DNA of 64,000 nt from Mariniphaga sediminis. GTDB lineage: Bacteria > Bacteroidota > Bacteroidia > Bacteroidales > Prolixibacteraceae. The notes below the pieces were generated by a model. The model did no database searches. It was not told the DNA's origin and saw only the letters and a program-made list of their open reading frames with translations. Within the stretch, counting starts at the first letter, position 1. Each line of letters opens with the position of its first letter. Both the position numbers and the translations under genes were made by a program. The stretch is from the NCBI RefSeq assembly GCF_003573545.1, contig NZ_QWET01000002.1:62001-126000 (forward strand), written 5' to 3'. Shown one piece after another: positions 26,750 to 35,850 of this stretch.

Positions 26750-27430
26750 TTAGTATTTGACAATTCTTTCCAGTTCCTCTTCTACCCTGTTGGGTTTCAC
26801 TTTGTAGTAATAAGCTCCCTTTTTCGATTCGGTAGAGTTTTTCTGATCCAGCTTTTCCAGGACACCCAGCGATAACACTTTTTTACGGAAGTTTCCGGGA
26901 TCGAATGTGCGCTGATAAATAGCTTCATACAATTTGCGTAACTGGAGCAAGGTAAACCGGGAAGGCAGCAATTCACTTCCCACAAGGCTTGATCCCGCTT
27001 TTTGCTCAAGTCTTCTGAGCGACTGTGCAACCACTTCATTGTGATCGAAAATAAGCGGAGGCAATTCGTTAATGGGCCACCACTTTGCACCAAATGAGTC
27101 GGTATTGTTTCTTTTGTAACGGTCAATTCGAATAAGCGCAAAATAAGTAATACTGATAACCCTTTCCACCGATTCCCGTGTCGGGTTTGAAAAGGTATAA
27201 ACCTGCTCCAAAAAAATATTGTCGAGACCGGTTGTTTGGCAAAGTACCCTGTGTGCAGCCTCCTCCGCCGACTCATTTTCCCGGACAAAACCGCCCATCA
27301 ACGACCATTCTCCTTTCACCGGTTCAAAAGCACGGGGGTAAAGTAATAGTTTTAATTCACCCGCTTCATAACCGAAAACCACACAGTCTACTGCTGTTAA
27401 AAACCGGGGATGTTGTTTGTAATATTCCAT
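26750..27430 (-). CDS. Nudix-related transcription regulator (degenerate Nudix box, C-terminal winged helix)
   Basis: 226 aa from the ATG at 27430 (MEYYKQHPRFLTAVDCVVFG); a longer frame upstream adds 34 residues, but those fall over the operator candidate and do not resemble the family. Residues about 10-140 form a Nudix fold, but the box reads GGFVRENESAEEAAHRVLCQ, where the catalytic REUxEE is replaced by RVLCQT, so hydrolase activity is unlikely. The C-terminal part (LPSRFTLLQLRKLYEAIYQR to KPNRVEEELERIVKY) is a winged-helix DNA-binding domain. The family includes NrtR and the Bacteroidota arabinose/xylose regulators, which sense sugar or ADP-ribose-type effectors. Confidence 0.88.
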   Translation of the reverse strand: MEYYKQHPRFLTAVDCVVFGYEAGELKLLLYPRAFEPVKGEWSLMGGFVRENESAEEAAHRVLCQTTGLDNIFLEQVYTFSNPTRESVERVISITYFALIRIDRYKRNNTDSFGAKWWPINELPPLIFDHNEVVAQSLRRLEQKAGSSLVGSELLPSRFTLLQLRKLYEAIYQRTFDPGNFRKKVLSLGVLEKLDQKNSTESKKGAYYYKVKPNRVEEELERIVKY

Positions 27431-27441
27431 TTCGCTCCAAA

Positions 27442-27485
27442 AAAATGTAAAACTAAAAAAAGTGCCTTTTACCGTTTTACATTTT
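27442..27485. promoter_or_regulatory. operator candidate of the Nudix regulator
   Basis: AAAATGTAAAAC (27442-27453) and GTTTTACATTTT (27474-27485) are perfect 12-bp inverted repeats, centres 32 bases apart, or about three DNA turns. They lie 11 bases upstream of the regulator's ATG and between it and the divergent exported TIM-barrel gene at 27618. Autoregulation, and control of the divergent gene, is the natural reading. Confidence 0.65.
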
Positions 27486-27617
27486 CTACTGTTTTTCAAA
27501 AAAAATTGCTGTCCGACAGAAAGTAGCCGCACTTTTTCAGCAAATCGTCAGTCTGTTCCATAAAATTCAGACAAATGCATTATTTTTACAGAGATTTAAA
27601 TCAACAAAACAACTAAT

Positions 27618-28616
27618 ATGAGTAAAAAGACAAACACGAAGAGTGGATTATCACGTCGAAAATTTATTGGAACAACAGCCACTGCAGCAGCGGCTTTCTC
27701 AATGATACCGGCAGGTTTTGCCAGTGCGCTTGTTTCACCGCGAAAACCGAATTCCAGATTTGGGGGAGTCCAGATAGGAGCCATAACGTACAGCTGGCGT
27801 AGCATGCCGTCAACGGCACAGGATATTTTGGATTATTGCGTTGAAGCAGGTATCAGCTCCATTGAGTTAATGGGCAATGTAGTCGAAGAGTTTGCCGGTA
27901 TTCCTCCCATGCCTCCCCGGCCGCCACGGGAAGCTCATGAAAACGAACAGGCCCTTTATCGACAAAAAGCAGAAGTGGCTCAAAGCAAACAGCGCAATTG
28001 GCGGCTTTCGGCGTCGATGAAAAAGTATGTGGAGCTAAGAAAAATGTTCAATGCGGCCGGTGTAAATATCCATATTGTAAAATTTTCACCTGCCAAATGG
28101 AGTGAAGGAGAAATAGATTACGCATTTAAAGCAGCCAAAACACTTGGAGCCAAAGGCATTTCAAATGAAATCGGGCACGAAGCCTGCGCCCGGTTGGGAA
28201 AATTTGCAGAAAGGCACAACATGTACGCCATTTTCCACAACCACTTGCAACCCGGAGAACCCGGATTCAGTTTCGATGAATTTCTTTCCTATTCGTCGAA
28301 AAACATGCTAAACTTCGATGTGGGACATTACTGGGGGGCTACCGGTAAACATCCGAATGAAGTGATTGAAAAGTTTCATAATCGTATTTTCAGTCTTCAC
28401 TTAAAAGACAAAACCGGAAAAAATACCAATCCGGCGAACACCAACATGCCTTGGGGTGAGGGAGATACACCCATTGCAGATATTTTGCAACTGATTCAGA
28501 AAAACAAATGGCCCATTTACTGCGACATTGAATTGGAGTATCCGGTTCCGGAGGATTCAAATGCCCAGAAAGAGATAATCAATTGTGTAGAATATTGTAA
28601 AAATATTTTAGCCTAA
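27618..28616 (+). CDS. exported sugar phosphate isomerase/epimerase-like TIM-barrel protein
   Basis: 332 aa. A twin-arginine signal peptide is clear: SRRKFIGTTATAAAAFSMIP with cleavage near GFASA (about 36). The mature part is an AP_endonuc_2/xylose-isomerase-like barrel: GVQIGAITYSWRSMP, DYCVEAGISSIELMG, YAIFHNHLQPGEPG with metal ligands, LNFDVGHYWGATG, IFSLHLKDKTG and YCDIELEYP. Members act on sugars or keto-sugars, and exported ones are common near Gfo/Idh dehydrogenases in Bacteroidota. The exact reaction is unknown. It is divergent from the Nudix regulator, with the operator candidate in between. Confidence 0.85.
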   Translation: MSKKTNTKSGLSRRKFIGTTATAAAAFSMIPAGFASALVSPRKPNSRFGGVQIGAITYSWRSMPSTAQDILDYCVEAGISSIELMGNVVEEFAGIPPMPPRPPREAHENEQALYRQKAEVAQSKQRNWRLSASMKKYVELRKMFNAAGVNIHIVKFSPAKWSEGEIDYAFKAAKTLGAKGISNEIGHEACARLGKFAERHNMYAIFHNHLQPGEPGFSFDEFLSYSSKNMLNFDVGHYWGATGKHPNEVIEKFHNRIFSLHLKDKTGKNTNPANTNMPWGEGDTPIADILQLIQKNKWPIYCDIELEYPVPEDSNAQKEIINCVEYCKNILA

Positions 28617-28624
28617 ATAAAACA

Positions 28625-28653
28625 GAAGCCGGTGGTTTAATCCTACCGGCTTC
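28625..28653. terminator. bidirectional terminator between convergent genes
   Basis: GAAGCCGGT (28625-28633) pairs perfectly with ACCGGCTTC (28645-28653), extendable by two further pairs. It sits just after the exported TIM-barrel gene. The T-run is weak on the plus strand but better on the minus strand (TGTTTTATTT), so it can serve the transglutaminase-like gene transcribed toward it. Confidence 0.75.
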
Positions 28654-28706
28654 CATACTTTAGCCCACTTTTATCTTCCTCCTTTTATCTTTGGATTCGA
28701 TATAAA

Positions 28707-29594
28707 TTACTTTTCTCCCATTGTCCCTTTAAAAAGCGACAGCAGCTCTTCAATCCTTTCCTCTTTTTCAGCAAATCCGACCGACCGGAATGAATCACAT
28801 AATGTTTCCAACAGCCGGTGAATAAACGATAAGTCGGACAATGGTTCGATAAATTTTTCCACCGGGGTATAATTATTTTTTTTCAGGTGATAGTTAACTT
28901 CTTTCCGGCTGGCAATGGATCCTTTATTGGATGCATTAATATAAAACAGCACATCGGAGGGAGTATCTTTTCCATGCACCCTTTTTGCCAAATCTCCATC
29001 TACAATGGCAATCAGCGGGTTTTTCGGAAAGTCGGTAAACCGAGCCGGCAGGCCCAGTTGGCGTGCAACAATGGTATAAAACAAGCTGAGGGAAAGCGGA
29101 TTTCCTTTTTTTGTATCGAGCAACTGGTTCAGATAACAATTCTGAGGCGACTGAAGGTTATTATGGTTAATTGAAAAACCGTGAATATTAAAAAGAAAGT
29201 GGTTCAGAATAGTTGTCTTTTCCAGTAAGGTCAGTGAATCGTTCAATTCCAGCCAAACCTCGTTTTTTAGTTTCTCGATTTTATGCCGGACCCCGGCTTG
29301 ATTAACGTCGGGATACTGAAACCTGTCGATGGTTAAAAAACCTTCCAGCAAGTCCTTCTCCCTCGAAAACATCCAGCTTTTCAGCAGGTTTTTAGTTTTC
29401 TTAAACTGCAAATCCTGTATCAGGTTTTCAATACGCTCCTGGCAGGTTTCATCGAAACTGTTTTCCCATTTCTCTTCCAGTGCAGGAATGATAGAATAGT
29501 TTTCTTTCAACAATTCTCTTTCAACCGATTCAAAAACCAGGTTGTCGGGGTCGTCCAGCAAATCGATCAATGCCTTCAGCCTGCTTTTTCTCAT
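28707..29594 (-). CDS. SirB1-like transglutaminase-core protein
   Basis: 295 aa, no signal. The Transglut_core2 (PF13369) pattern is recognisable: LTLLEKTTILNHFLFNIHGF, NCYLNQLLDTKKGNPLSLSL (the GNP-S-LS block, about 172-182) and VARQLGLPARFTDFPKNPLI. The Cys normally used in catalytic transglutaminases is not at the GNPLSLS position, which is typical of the SirB1 group, whose biochemical role is unsettled. It lies 6 bases after the nucleoside phosphorylase gene on the same strand, so both are on one transcript. Confidence 0.82.
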   Translation of the reverse strand: MRKSRLKALIDLLDDPDNLVFESVERELLKENYSIIPALEEKWENSFDETCQERIENLIQDLQFKKTKNLLKSWMFSREKDLLEGFLTIDRFQYPDVNQAGVRHKIEKLKNEVWLELNDSLTLLEKTTILNHFLFNIHGFSINHNNLQSPQNCYLNQLLDTKKGNPLSLSLFYTIVARQLGLPARFTDFPKNPLIAIVDGDLAKRVHGKDTPSDVLFYINASNKGSIASRKEVNYHLKKNNYTPVEKFIEPLSDLSFIHRLLETLCDSFRSVGFAEKEERIEELLSLFKGTMGEK

Positions 29595-29600
29595 TAATAT

Positions 29601-30470
29601 TTATTTGGTTAAACAGTCCAGTACCATTTTTATCAACTTCTTCATTTCCGGCCTGTAATTTTCATTTGCCTGTCCGGTAAACCGGTTGGCAATAATCAGG
29701 CAAATCGTAAGAGCCTGGTGTCCCAGCATTTTCGACAGCCCGTAAATAGCCGAGCTTTCCATTTCAAAATTGGTAATTTTCCAATCTTCGAACCGGAACT
29801 GTTCAATCAGCTTGTTCAGTTGGGGCATAGCCAGTGGCAGACGGAGTACCCGACCCTGCGGCCCGTAAAATCCGGGAGCGGAAATGGTCACTCCTTTTCT
29901 GAATTCAGCCCCGTTAAACCTGTCTGCTAACCGCTTTGAGGCATCCACAACATAAGCATCGGGCAATGTATCTTTCCAGCCGGTAAATTGTTTGAAGGCT
30001 TTTTCAAATGGCAAATCACAAAATGGTTCGCTATGGGCATAAAACTTCAGCATGCCGTCGAACCCAATTGACTTTTGCGAAACCACATACGCATTTACGG
30101 GAATATCTTCCTGCAATGCGCCCGAAGTACCAATACGAACAATTTTAAGCGAACGTTTCTCCTTTTTAATTTCCCGTTTTTCCAAATCGATATTCACCAA
30201 AGCATCCAGTTCGTTTAAAACAATATCAATATTATCTGTACCTATTCCGGTAGAAATTACTGAAAACCGTTGATTATTATATCTGCCTGTCACCGTATGG
30301 AACTCGCGGTTTTGAGCGGAGAAATCGATGGTATCGAAAAAATCAGCCACCGTCTTTACTCTTGCCTGATCACCCACCAAAATAACCTGGTCTGCTAAAT
30401 TTTCAGGTTTCAGGTGTAAATGAAATATGGTACCATCGCTATTTAGTATTAGTTCCGATTGTTGTATCAT
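29601..30470 (-). CDS. nucleoside phosphorylase (uridine phosphorylase type)
   Basis: 289 aa, PNP_UDP_1 family. It splits nucleosides with phosphate into base and ribose-1-phosphate. Visible elements are VILVGDQARVKTVADFF (phosphate-binding Gly-Asp, about 29-45), VISTGIGTDNIDIVLNEL, IVRIGTSGALQ, ISAPGFYGPQGR and the substrate loop NFEMESSAIYGLS (Glu-Met-Glu, about 236). The PGFYGPQGR insert is typical for Bacteroidota uridine-phosphorylase-like enzymes. First gene of a two-gene unit with the SirB1-like gene. Confidence 0.88.
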   Translation of the reverse strand: MIQQSELILNSDGTIFHLHLKPENLADQVILVGDQARVKTVADFFDTIDFSAQNREFHTVTGRYNNQRFSVISTGIGTDNIDIVLNELDALVNIDLEKREIKKEKRSLKIVRIGTSGALQEDIPVNAYVVSQKSIGFDGMLKFYAHSEPFCDLPFEKAFKQFTGWKDTLPDAYVVDASKRLADRFNGAEFRKGVTISAPGFYGPQGRVLRLPLAMPQLNKLIEQFRFEDWKITNFEMESSAIYGLSKMLGHQALTICLIIANRFTGQANENYRPEMKKLIKMVLDCLTK

Positions 30471-30649
30471 ATTATTATGATTAGACCGTCAAAACTATTC
30501 AAAACAAGATGAATAGACAATTTTTAACTGAAAAACATATAAACAACCAGGGAGGTAACATTATCTGAAATGCTTAATATTGTTAACAACTTGGAAGGAT
30601 AATGTCGTGCAGAATTACATAATTATTAGATTATAATCGCTTAAATTTC

Positions 30650-30657
30650 TATTTTTG
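30650..30657 (+). promoter_or_regulatory. -7 box upstream of the KE-repeat protein gene
   Basis: TATTTTTG matches TAnnTTTG and lies 26 bases before the ATG at 30684. No TTTG stands at -33, so this is a partial promoter match. Confidence 0.4.
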
Positions 30658-30683
30658 AACATGTAAAACCAAAAACTAGGCTC

Positions 30684-32510
30684 ATGTCGTTTAAAATATT
30701 TTCCCTTCAGCTTACAGGTAAAATTAAGCCGGTGGAGAAGACGGAACAACAACGTCAAACATTGTACAACGATTACCTTGAATTTATAAAAACAGACAAA
30801 TCGGAAGAGCTGACCTCTTTTCTGGAGCTGGAAAAGGAAATAAATTCTGCTGCATTTAAAAACAGGAAGAATGAAATTCAGTCGCTGCAGTTTAAAGACA
30901 GTGAGGAACATAACCTGCTGAAAGAATTTGAAAAACTAAAAAGCACCAAAAAAATAAAGAAATACCTTGCAACGGAAGGCTCGGAAGCCTTGAAACGTTT
31001 TGAGGCTTTAAAAGAATCTGAAAAAATCAAATCTTACTATCAGCTTTGGGAATATGTAAAAGAAGGCGATTTTGAAAAAGAAAAAAAGGAGATACAAAGC
31101 CAGGTTTATAAAGGCTCAACAGAAGAAAGGCATTTTCTCGATTACAATAAACTTTTAAAATCGCCTGGCATTAAAGCCTACATGGAATTGGCCGGTTCGC
31201 AGGCCCTTGCTGCCCACGAAAACTTTGCCGGTTCGGAAAAACTAAAAAAATATCTTGAGCTGAAAAATACCCCTGAAAGAGATAAACAAAAACGAAAGGA
31301 GTTTAAAATCCTGAAAAAGGAACCGGAAATAAAATCCTATTTCAAATTCGAACACTCAAAAAAATTAAAACTTTACCACGAAACAGCGGGTAGCTACAAC
31401 CTGAAAAAGCTGGAGGAGTTAAAAGCTTACGTAGAGAACGATTCGTTCAAAGAAAGAGTGGCCCACCTGAAGGATAAACAGAAATTTGAAAAAAGCGAGG
31501 CTTTCAAAAAATGGCAAAATTTCAAACAACTGGCTGCTGACCAAGACGTAAAGTTCTATTTGAAATTTGAAAAATCAGCAGACAATTTGAATTACCTTGA
31601 TGTAAAAAATTCATTCGAGCTTAAACGGTACTTTGAATTAAAAAATATTGTCTCTTCCGAAGATTTCCAGAAAAGGAAGGCATACCTTGAAGACAAGAAG
31701 AAATGGGAAAAATCGGAAGAATACGCCAGGGAACAGAAATACTTAGAGATGAAACAATGGCCGCATCTCTTAAACTATTTTAAATATAAAGGAACCAATA
31801 CATTCGATTTTTTTGAAACGTGGGAAGTAAGTTTTGAAGACGATTTTGCCGGAAGCCATCTTAACGCTGAAAAGTGGTCAACCTCGTCGTTATGGGCGGA
31901 GAAAGCCCTGGGACGTAACTACTCCATGCCAGGCGATTTACACCTGTTCACCGAAGGTAAGAACATACAAACCGGCGGAAAACTGGTCATTGAAACGCGC
32001 AAAGCAAAAGCCGATGGAATGGTCTGGCAAATGCCCGCCGGATTTGTTCCTGCAACATTCGATTACACATCGGGAATTGCGTCTTCTGCCAAAAGCCTTA
32101 GCCAGGAAGACGGTATTTTCGAGGCAAAAATAAAGTTCGAACCGGAAAAGGAGGTGGTAAGTTCTTTCAGCTTACAGGGTGAAAAAAGTTTCCCGGCGAT
32201 CTACCTGCCGGAAATGGGCGCCAAAAACCGGATAGGGGTTGCCACACTGGATGCAAACGGCAAACTGCAAATGAACGGTCTCGACATTTCGAACCTGAAA
32301 AAAGGGAAATGGTACATTTTCACCTTCGAAAAATCAGGAAAAAGTTTAAGCTGGAAAATCAACGACACCGAAGTGCTCAGAATGGACCAACAAAACATCG
32401 ACTTTCCTTTACACATTCATTTACAGAGTATCGTATTAAGTCAAATTTCAGGCTCAAAACTGCCAGTCCGGTTCCAAACCGGATGGATAAAATGCTATAA
32501 GAAAAAATAG
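30684..32510 (+). CDS. Lys/Glu-rich helical repeat protein with C-terminal GH16-like lectin-fold domain lacking the catalytic motif
   Basis: 608 aa with no signal peptide or membrane segment. Residues about 52-378 consist of a charged helical repeat of about 73 residues, starting at about 52, 125, 196 (a short copy), 249 and 322. Each unit has the pattern DFxKRKxxLEDKKKWEKSEE followed by a YxxLK-SxELKRYFELK-like part. Residues about 379-608 resemble a GH16/laminarinase jelly roll: WEVSFEDDFAGSHLNAEKW, GGKLVIETRKAKADG and SGIASSAKSLSQEDGIFEAK. The GH16 catalytic ExDxxE is absent (PAIYLPEMG lies there), so it probably binds rather than cleaves. It is a single gene with no partner. I know no function for it. 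Confidence 0.8.
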   Translation: MSFKIFSLQLTGKIKPVEKTEQQRQTLYNDYLEFIKTDKSEELTSFLELEKEINSAAFKNRKNEIQSLQFKDSEEHNLLKEFEKLKSTKKIKKYLATEGSEALKRFEALKESEKIKSYYQLWEYVKEGDFEKEKKEIQSQVYKGSTEERHFLDYNKLLKSPGIKAYMELAGSQALAAHENFAGSEKLKKYLELKNTPERDKQKRKEFKILKKEPEIKSYFKFEHSKKLKLYHETAGSYNLKKLEELKAYVENDSFKERVAHLKDKQKFEKSEAFKKWQNFKQLAADQDVKFYLKFEKSADNLNYLDVKNSFELKRYFELKNIVSSEDFQKRKAYLEDKKKWEKSEEYAREQKYLEMKQWPHLLNYFKYKGTNTFDFFETWEVSFEDDFAGSHLNAEKWSTSSLWAEKALGRNYSMPGDLHLFTEGKNIQTGGKLVIETRKAKADGMVWQMPAGFVPATFDYTSGIASSAKSLSQEDGIFEAKIKFEPEKEVVSSFSLQGEKSFPAIYLPEMGAKNRIGVATLDANGKLQMNGLDISNLKKGKWYIFTFEKSGKSLSWKINDTEVLRMDQQNIDFPLHIHLQSIVLSQISGSKLPVRFQTGWIKCYKKK

Positions 32511-33109
32511 TTGGAATTTAGGTCCCACTCCAACTTGAACCTAAGACATAGAATCCGGAAGATATTTTCGAGCTAAGGCTGACTTTTATCTTCGTCCAAA
32601 TTTTTTTCAAAACTAACTTTGAAGGAGTGATTATATTTCACGAAACAACATGAGTTCGATGTAAGAAACTTTACTTACAAAACCTTATTCATAACAACAG
32701 ACTGGTTATCCACGTGTTTGAGGCTTTGCCCCAAACCCCACTTCATTTTTCTCCTAGATGAGAAAAACGAAACACGAGGAAGGCATTTCCGAGCATCATG
32801 TCAAAATTAACCTTTGCGTTTTTTCAATCTGGCGAACTGGCCCGACTGACGGAATTTTGACACAGCCCGCATCAGGTACAGCTAAAGCCAGGAATTGATA
32901 GAATAAGCTGGTCCACAAATGAACATTTATGGCTAAATAAAGCATATCGCCGTGATGGTCTCGGTCGGTAAGCCATTTTCCTTCGCCGGGAAGTTTCCCT
33001 AGCGTATTATACCTAGCCTGCAGCAAGCAGGACAGGCTGCATAATAACTAAAAGTCCGAAAGGATTAATTATACAGGAACAAAATGTTGCTTTTACCCAA
33101 AAATCAAAT
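32511..33109. other. 600-base gene-free stretch
   Basis: No convincing gene. Short frames exist on both strands, but none resembles a known protein or has a plausible start and codon use. One hairpin, TTTTTCTC-CTAGAT-GAGAAAAA (around 32746-32767), is visible. The stretch could be decayed coding or mobile DNA, but nothing in it is recognisable enough to name. Confidence 0.5.
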
Positions 33110-33724
33110 TCAGTTAATTCTGACTTTTACAACCACCTTTCTCACTTTTCCATTTTCACCTGACTTCAGGCAGGGACGGTGGGCATCGTCCGGAAAAAAG
33201 ACAAAAAACTTTTCAGAATTTGCAAGCCGGTAGTTGTTTTGCTCTGCCTCAAAAAAAGCAACATCTTTTTCTCCGTCATAAGGTTCAGTTACCGAAGTAT
33301 TCTCCAGAGGGGTCACCCCTATTTTTTCCTCTCCTGTAACCAAATACTGAATATCGGCATACTTCTGATGGGCTTCAAAACGGGTATCTTCCTCGTTTCT
33401 GGTGACGTACTCATCCACATTAATAAACAAGTCTGCTCCTTCCAGTTCATAGCGTCCCGGAGACAGAGCTGCCAAATCTTCATTTTTCAAAAAGGTAAAA
33501 GCCTTTTGCCAGCGCTGGGAATTTTTAAAATACTGCACTGCCATTTCTTTCCGGTCTACAGTTTCATCGGGTTGAACCTCCCATTCTTCTCTCCACTCCC
33601 CTTTTGCATACCATTCATTCAACTCCTTTTCGTCCCAGTTTTCAGGGTTCACCTTTTTCGACTGATTACATGCTGCGATCATAATAACTAAAATTATCAA
33701 GACATTAATTGATTGTTTTTTCAT
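33110..33724 (-). CDS. YhcH/YjgK/YiaL-family (EbgC-like) lipoprotein
   Basis: 204 aa. A lipoprotein signal ends at IAAC (Cys about residue 19). After a linker, residues about 65-204 are a YhcH/YjgK/YiaL cupin-like domain: RYELEGADLFINVDEYVTR, RFEAHQKYADIQYLVTGEE and FFVFFPDDAHRPCL, with His and Glu residues that bind metal in the family. These proteins are linked to sugar anomer or sialic acid handling (EbgC, NanQ), normally cytoplasmic; a lipoprotein version is less common. It stands alone. The 509 bases upstream (33725-34233) hold no recognisable gene. Confidence 0.85.
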   Translation of the reverse strand: MKKQSINVLIILVIMIAACNQSKKVNPENWDEKELNEWYAKGEWREEWEVQPDETVDRKEMAVQYFKNSQRWQKAFTFLKNEDLAALSPGRYELEGADLFINVDEYVTRNEEDTRFEAHQKYADIQYLVTGEEKIGVTPLENTSVTEPYDGEKDVAFFEAEQNNYRLANSEKFFVFFPDDAHRPCLKSGENGKVRKVVVKVRIN

Positions 33725-34233
33725 TTTATTTTCATTTTGTTAAAACAGTTTGTTTAATGCGATTCCAGTAAATTCCAACAGTAAAAATTGCCGCGGCACC
33801 AAAATACTTTTAACAAATAATTATGAAAAGAATCCTTTTCGTAAAAAAACAAAAGCCTTTTTCGGTAATCCTTACCTGATTTGGAAACATGTAACATTGA
33901 ACAGAAACGTACGCTGTTCCAAAATCCTGTAAATATAGTAAAACAAGCCATAAATACGTACCATCCAAAATATGAAACCGGCTCATTCGGCACCAAAATT
34001 TTTCACACCGATTTTTTGATTTTAACGACAACCTGACTAAATGCACCTCTCCTTTTGTTTCAAAAGGGAACTTTCGCCCTCCATTCAGGTACGCACTTTT
34101 TGTTCAGTAACCTTTTCTCCAGCAGGCTGAAAAATACTTTTTCCTTTCTAAAAAAAAACCGGGCCTGTATTAAACCGGACTATATTTCACAGAGCATCCT
34201 TCTATCAGAAAAAACGATGCAAAATCCAATCTG
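33725..34233. other. 509-base gene-free stretch
   Basis: AT-rich sequence between the YhcH-family lipoprotein start and the 3' end of the TIM-barrel lipoprotein gene. Short overlapping frames on both strands have no family resemblance. It should hold the promoter of the YhcH-family gene, but I find no clear TTTG/TAnnTTTG pair. Confidence 0.45.
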
Positions 34234-35850
34234 TTAACTTAAAAGAATAACTTCTGCGTTTAATCCTTCTACATCAACGTTAAACCGTTTATCCCCGTAA
34301 ACAATTGTCAATTTTTCCGGGGTTTCCGACAGGTTCCACAACAACATTGAATTTATCGACGGATACCATGCACAAGCTATGGGTAAATCTTCCTCCACAT
34401 AAGGGACATTAGTCAGGCTGGATATAATTTCGCGCTTAAATGAAAATATATCATCCATGGTTTCGGGAACATATTTCATGGCAGTCACATCCTTATACTC
34501 CGCTTTATTATGAATGAGTTTTGTTCCCCGGTTTTTTAGCTTTCCCTCCATTACCGACCGTGCGTCAAATTCTGAAAGGAACGTCCAGCCATCTTCGCTT
34601 AAAACATCAGTAACCTCAAACGGCACGCCTGATGCAAGGAATAAACTGTTTGGCTTATCTGTACTTATAAAGCGGCTCGCTTCTCCCCAATAATGTTTAA
34701 AAGGTCCGCTGGGCTTTTGCCCGGCAATTTTTGCATGAAGATCTGCACTTTTCTTCATCGCCGGCGAAAGCGTTGACCAGTACTCCGGAGGGAAAGTAGT
34801 CAACCCGCTCATAAACATTGTATTTCGCACATCGCTCAACAGCGAAACATTTAACTTGGCAGCCAGATTTTTTGCCGACAGGTTTTCTGGCGGGTAAGCT
34901 GTTGTTTCGCTAAATGCAAGTTCAGGAGCCACGTAACGCCTGTGAAAAAGAGAACTGAAAAGTTCATCGGTTTTACCTTTAACTCTTCCAAATGAATCAT
35001 CACCGAACATCATTTCGCCCACACGCATAAGAGAGCCTTTATAATCGGCTAGCCGGATCCCTGATTTTTCAGCCCCCATGTACATGACCATTATCCCCAG
35101 TTGAATATCAGGCACAGCCGATTGCATCTGTTTATATGCCGCAGAAAGCCGGTCGCAGGTATAGTTTACCCAGGAATATAAGGTATCGGTAATTTCACGT
35201 TGTTTTATATTATCAAGCAGGTCATTCCATGCATTTTCGTTGTACCCGTATTTAGCAAGGAACTCCTGTTTATGTTCCGGACAAAAACATCCCCCGACCA
35301 TACCGGGATAAATTCCAAGTCTGTAATCGTCATCCAGAAATACCTTTTTAAAACCAATCCCTTTGGCTCTTTTCATCGCTTCAATATTCTCTTCAACAAT
35401 TGGAGGATGAATGGAAACGCCGGAATATAAAGTTCCGTTACTTGTTGTTTTTTTCTTCCAGTGCTTTGGCGTAATATTGGGAATTTCACCTTCTATCCCC
35501 AATGCACTGCCTGCTTTAGATGCCGACAAATCAGCAGGATGCCCCAATGGTACGTTTAAAATATGAGCAGCGATCCCTTTTTCAAGAAAACGTTTTCTCC
35601 AAAACTCAATTCTTTCAACCGGATAATACCAGTATCCATTAAGCCATCCGGCCAACCAGGCATCTGTTATCCCGCTTTCAGCAATAACATCAAAGAGATC
35701 CGGATTTTGATCTAATACTCCCGTGCTTACGCACAAACTGTATCTTCGAATACTTTGGGATTTGTTTTGAGAACAGCCCGTAAGAAAACTGCTTAAATAT
35801 GCTCCTGCTCCAATACTGGCACACGAACTTAGGAACCTTCTTCTTTTCAT
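34234..35850 (-). CDS. exported TIM-barrel glycoside-hydrolase-like lipoprotein of unknown activity
   Basis: 538 aa from the ATG at 35850 (MKRRRFLSSCASIGAGAYLS); the frame is open for 64 more codons upstream, but those residues look non-coding. The start combines a twin-arginine pattern with a lipobox (LTGC, Cys about 25). The mature part looks like a (beta/alpha)8 glycoside-hydrolase-type barrel: DVIAESGITDAWLAGWLNG, GIGFKKVFLDDDYRLGIYPG, CFCPEHKQEFLAKYGY and PELAFSETTAYPPENLS. Acidic residues in FLDDD and LAFSET could be catalytic. The C-terminal 60 residues look like a beta-sandwich. No family name can be given with confidence. Confidence 0.75.
   Translation of the reverse strand: MKRRRFLSSCASIGAGAYLSSFLTGCSQNKSQSIRRYSLCVSTGVLDQNPDLFDVIAESGITDAWLAGWLNGYWYYPVERIEFWRKRFLEKGIAAHILNVPLGHPADLSASKAGSALGIEGEIPNITPKHWKKKTTSNGTLYSGVSIHPPIVEENIEAMKRAKGIGFKKVFLDDDYRLGIYPGMVGGCFCPEHKQEFLAKYGYNENAWNDLLDNIKQREITDTLYSWVNYTCDRLSAAYKQMQSAVPDIQLGIMVMYMGAEKSGIRLADYKGSLMRVGEMMFGDDSFGRVKGKTDELFSSLFHRRYVAPELAFSETTAYPPENLSAKNLAAKLNVSLLSDVRNTMFMSGLTTFPPEYWSTLSPAMKKSADLHAKIAGQKPSGPFKHYWGEASRFISTDKPNSLFLASGVPFEVTDVLSEDGWTFLSEFDARSVMEGKLKNRGTKLIHNKAEYKDVTAMKYVPETMDDIFSFKREIISSLTNVPYVEEDLPIACAWYPSINSMLLWNLSETPEKLTIVYGDKRFNVDVEGLNAEVILLS

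Noticed and set aside
26750-27532. Longer start for the Nudix regulator at 27532
   Set aside because: The extra 34 residues overlap the inverted-repeat operator and do not resemble the family; the ATG at 27430 gives the standard N-terminus.
32796-33026. 76-residue frame on the minus strand in the gene-free stretch
   Set aside because: No family resemblance, no ribosome-binding context and unusual composition; more likely non-coding or decayed sequence.
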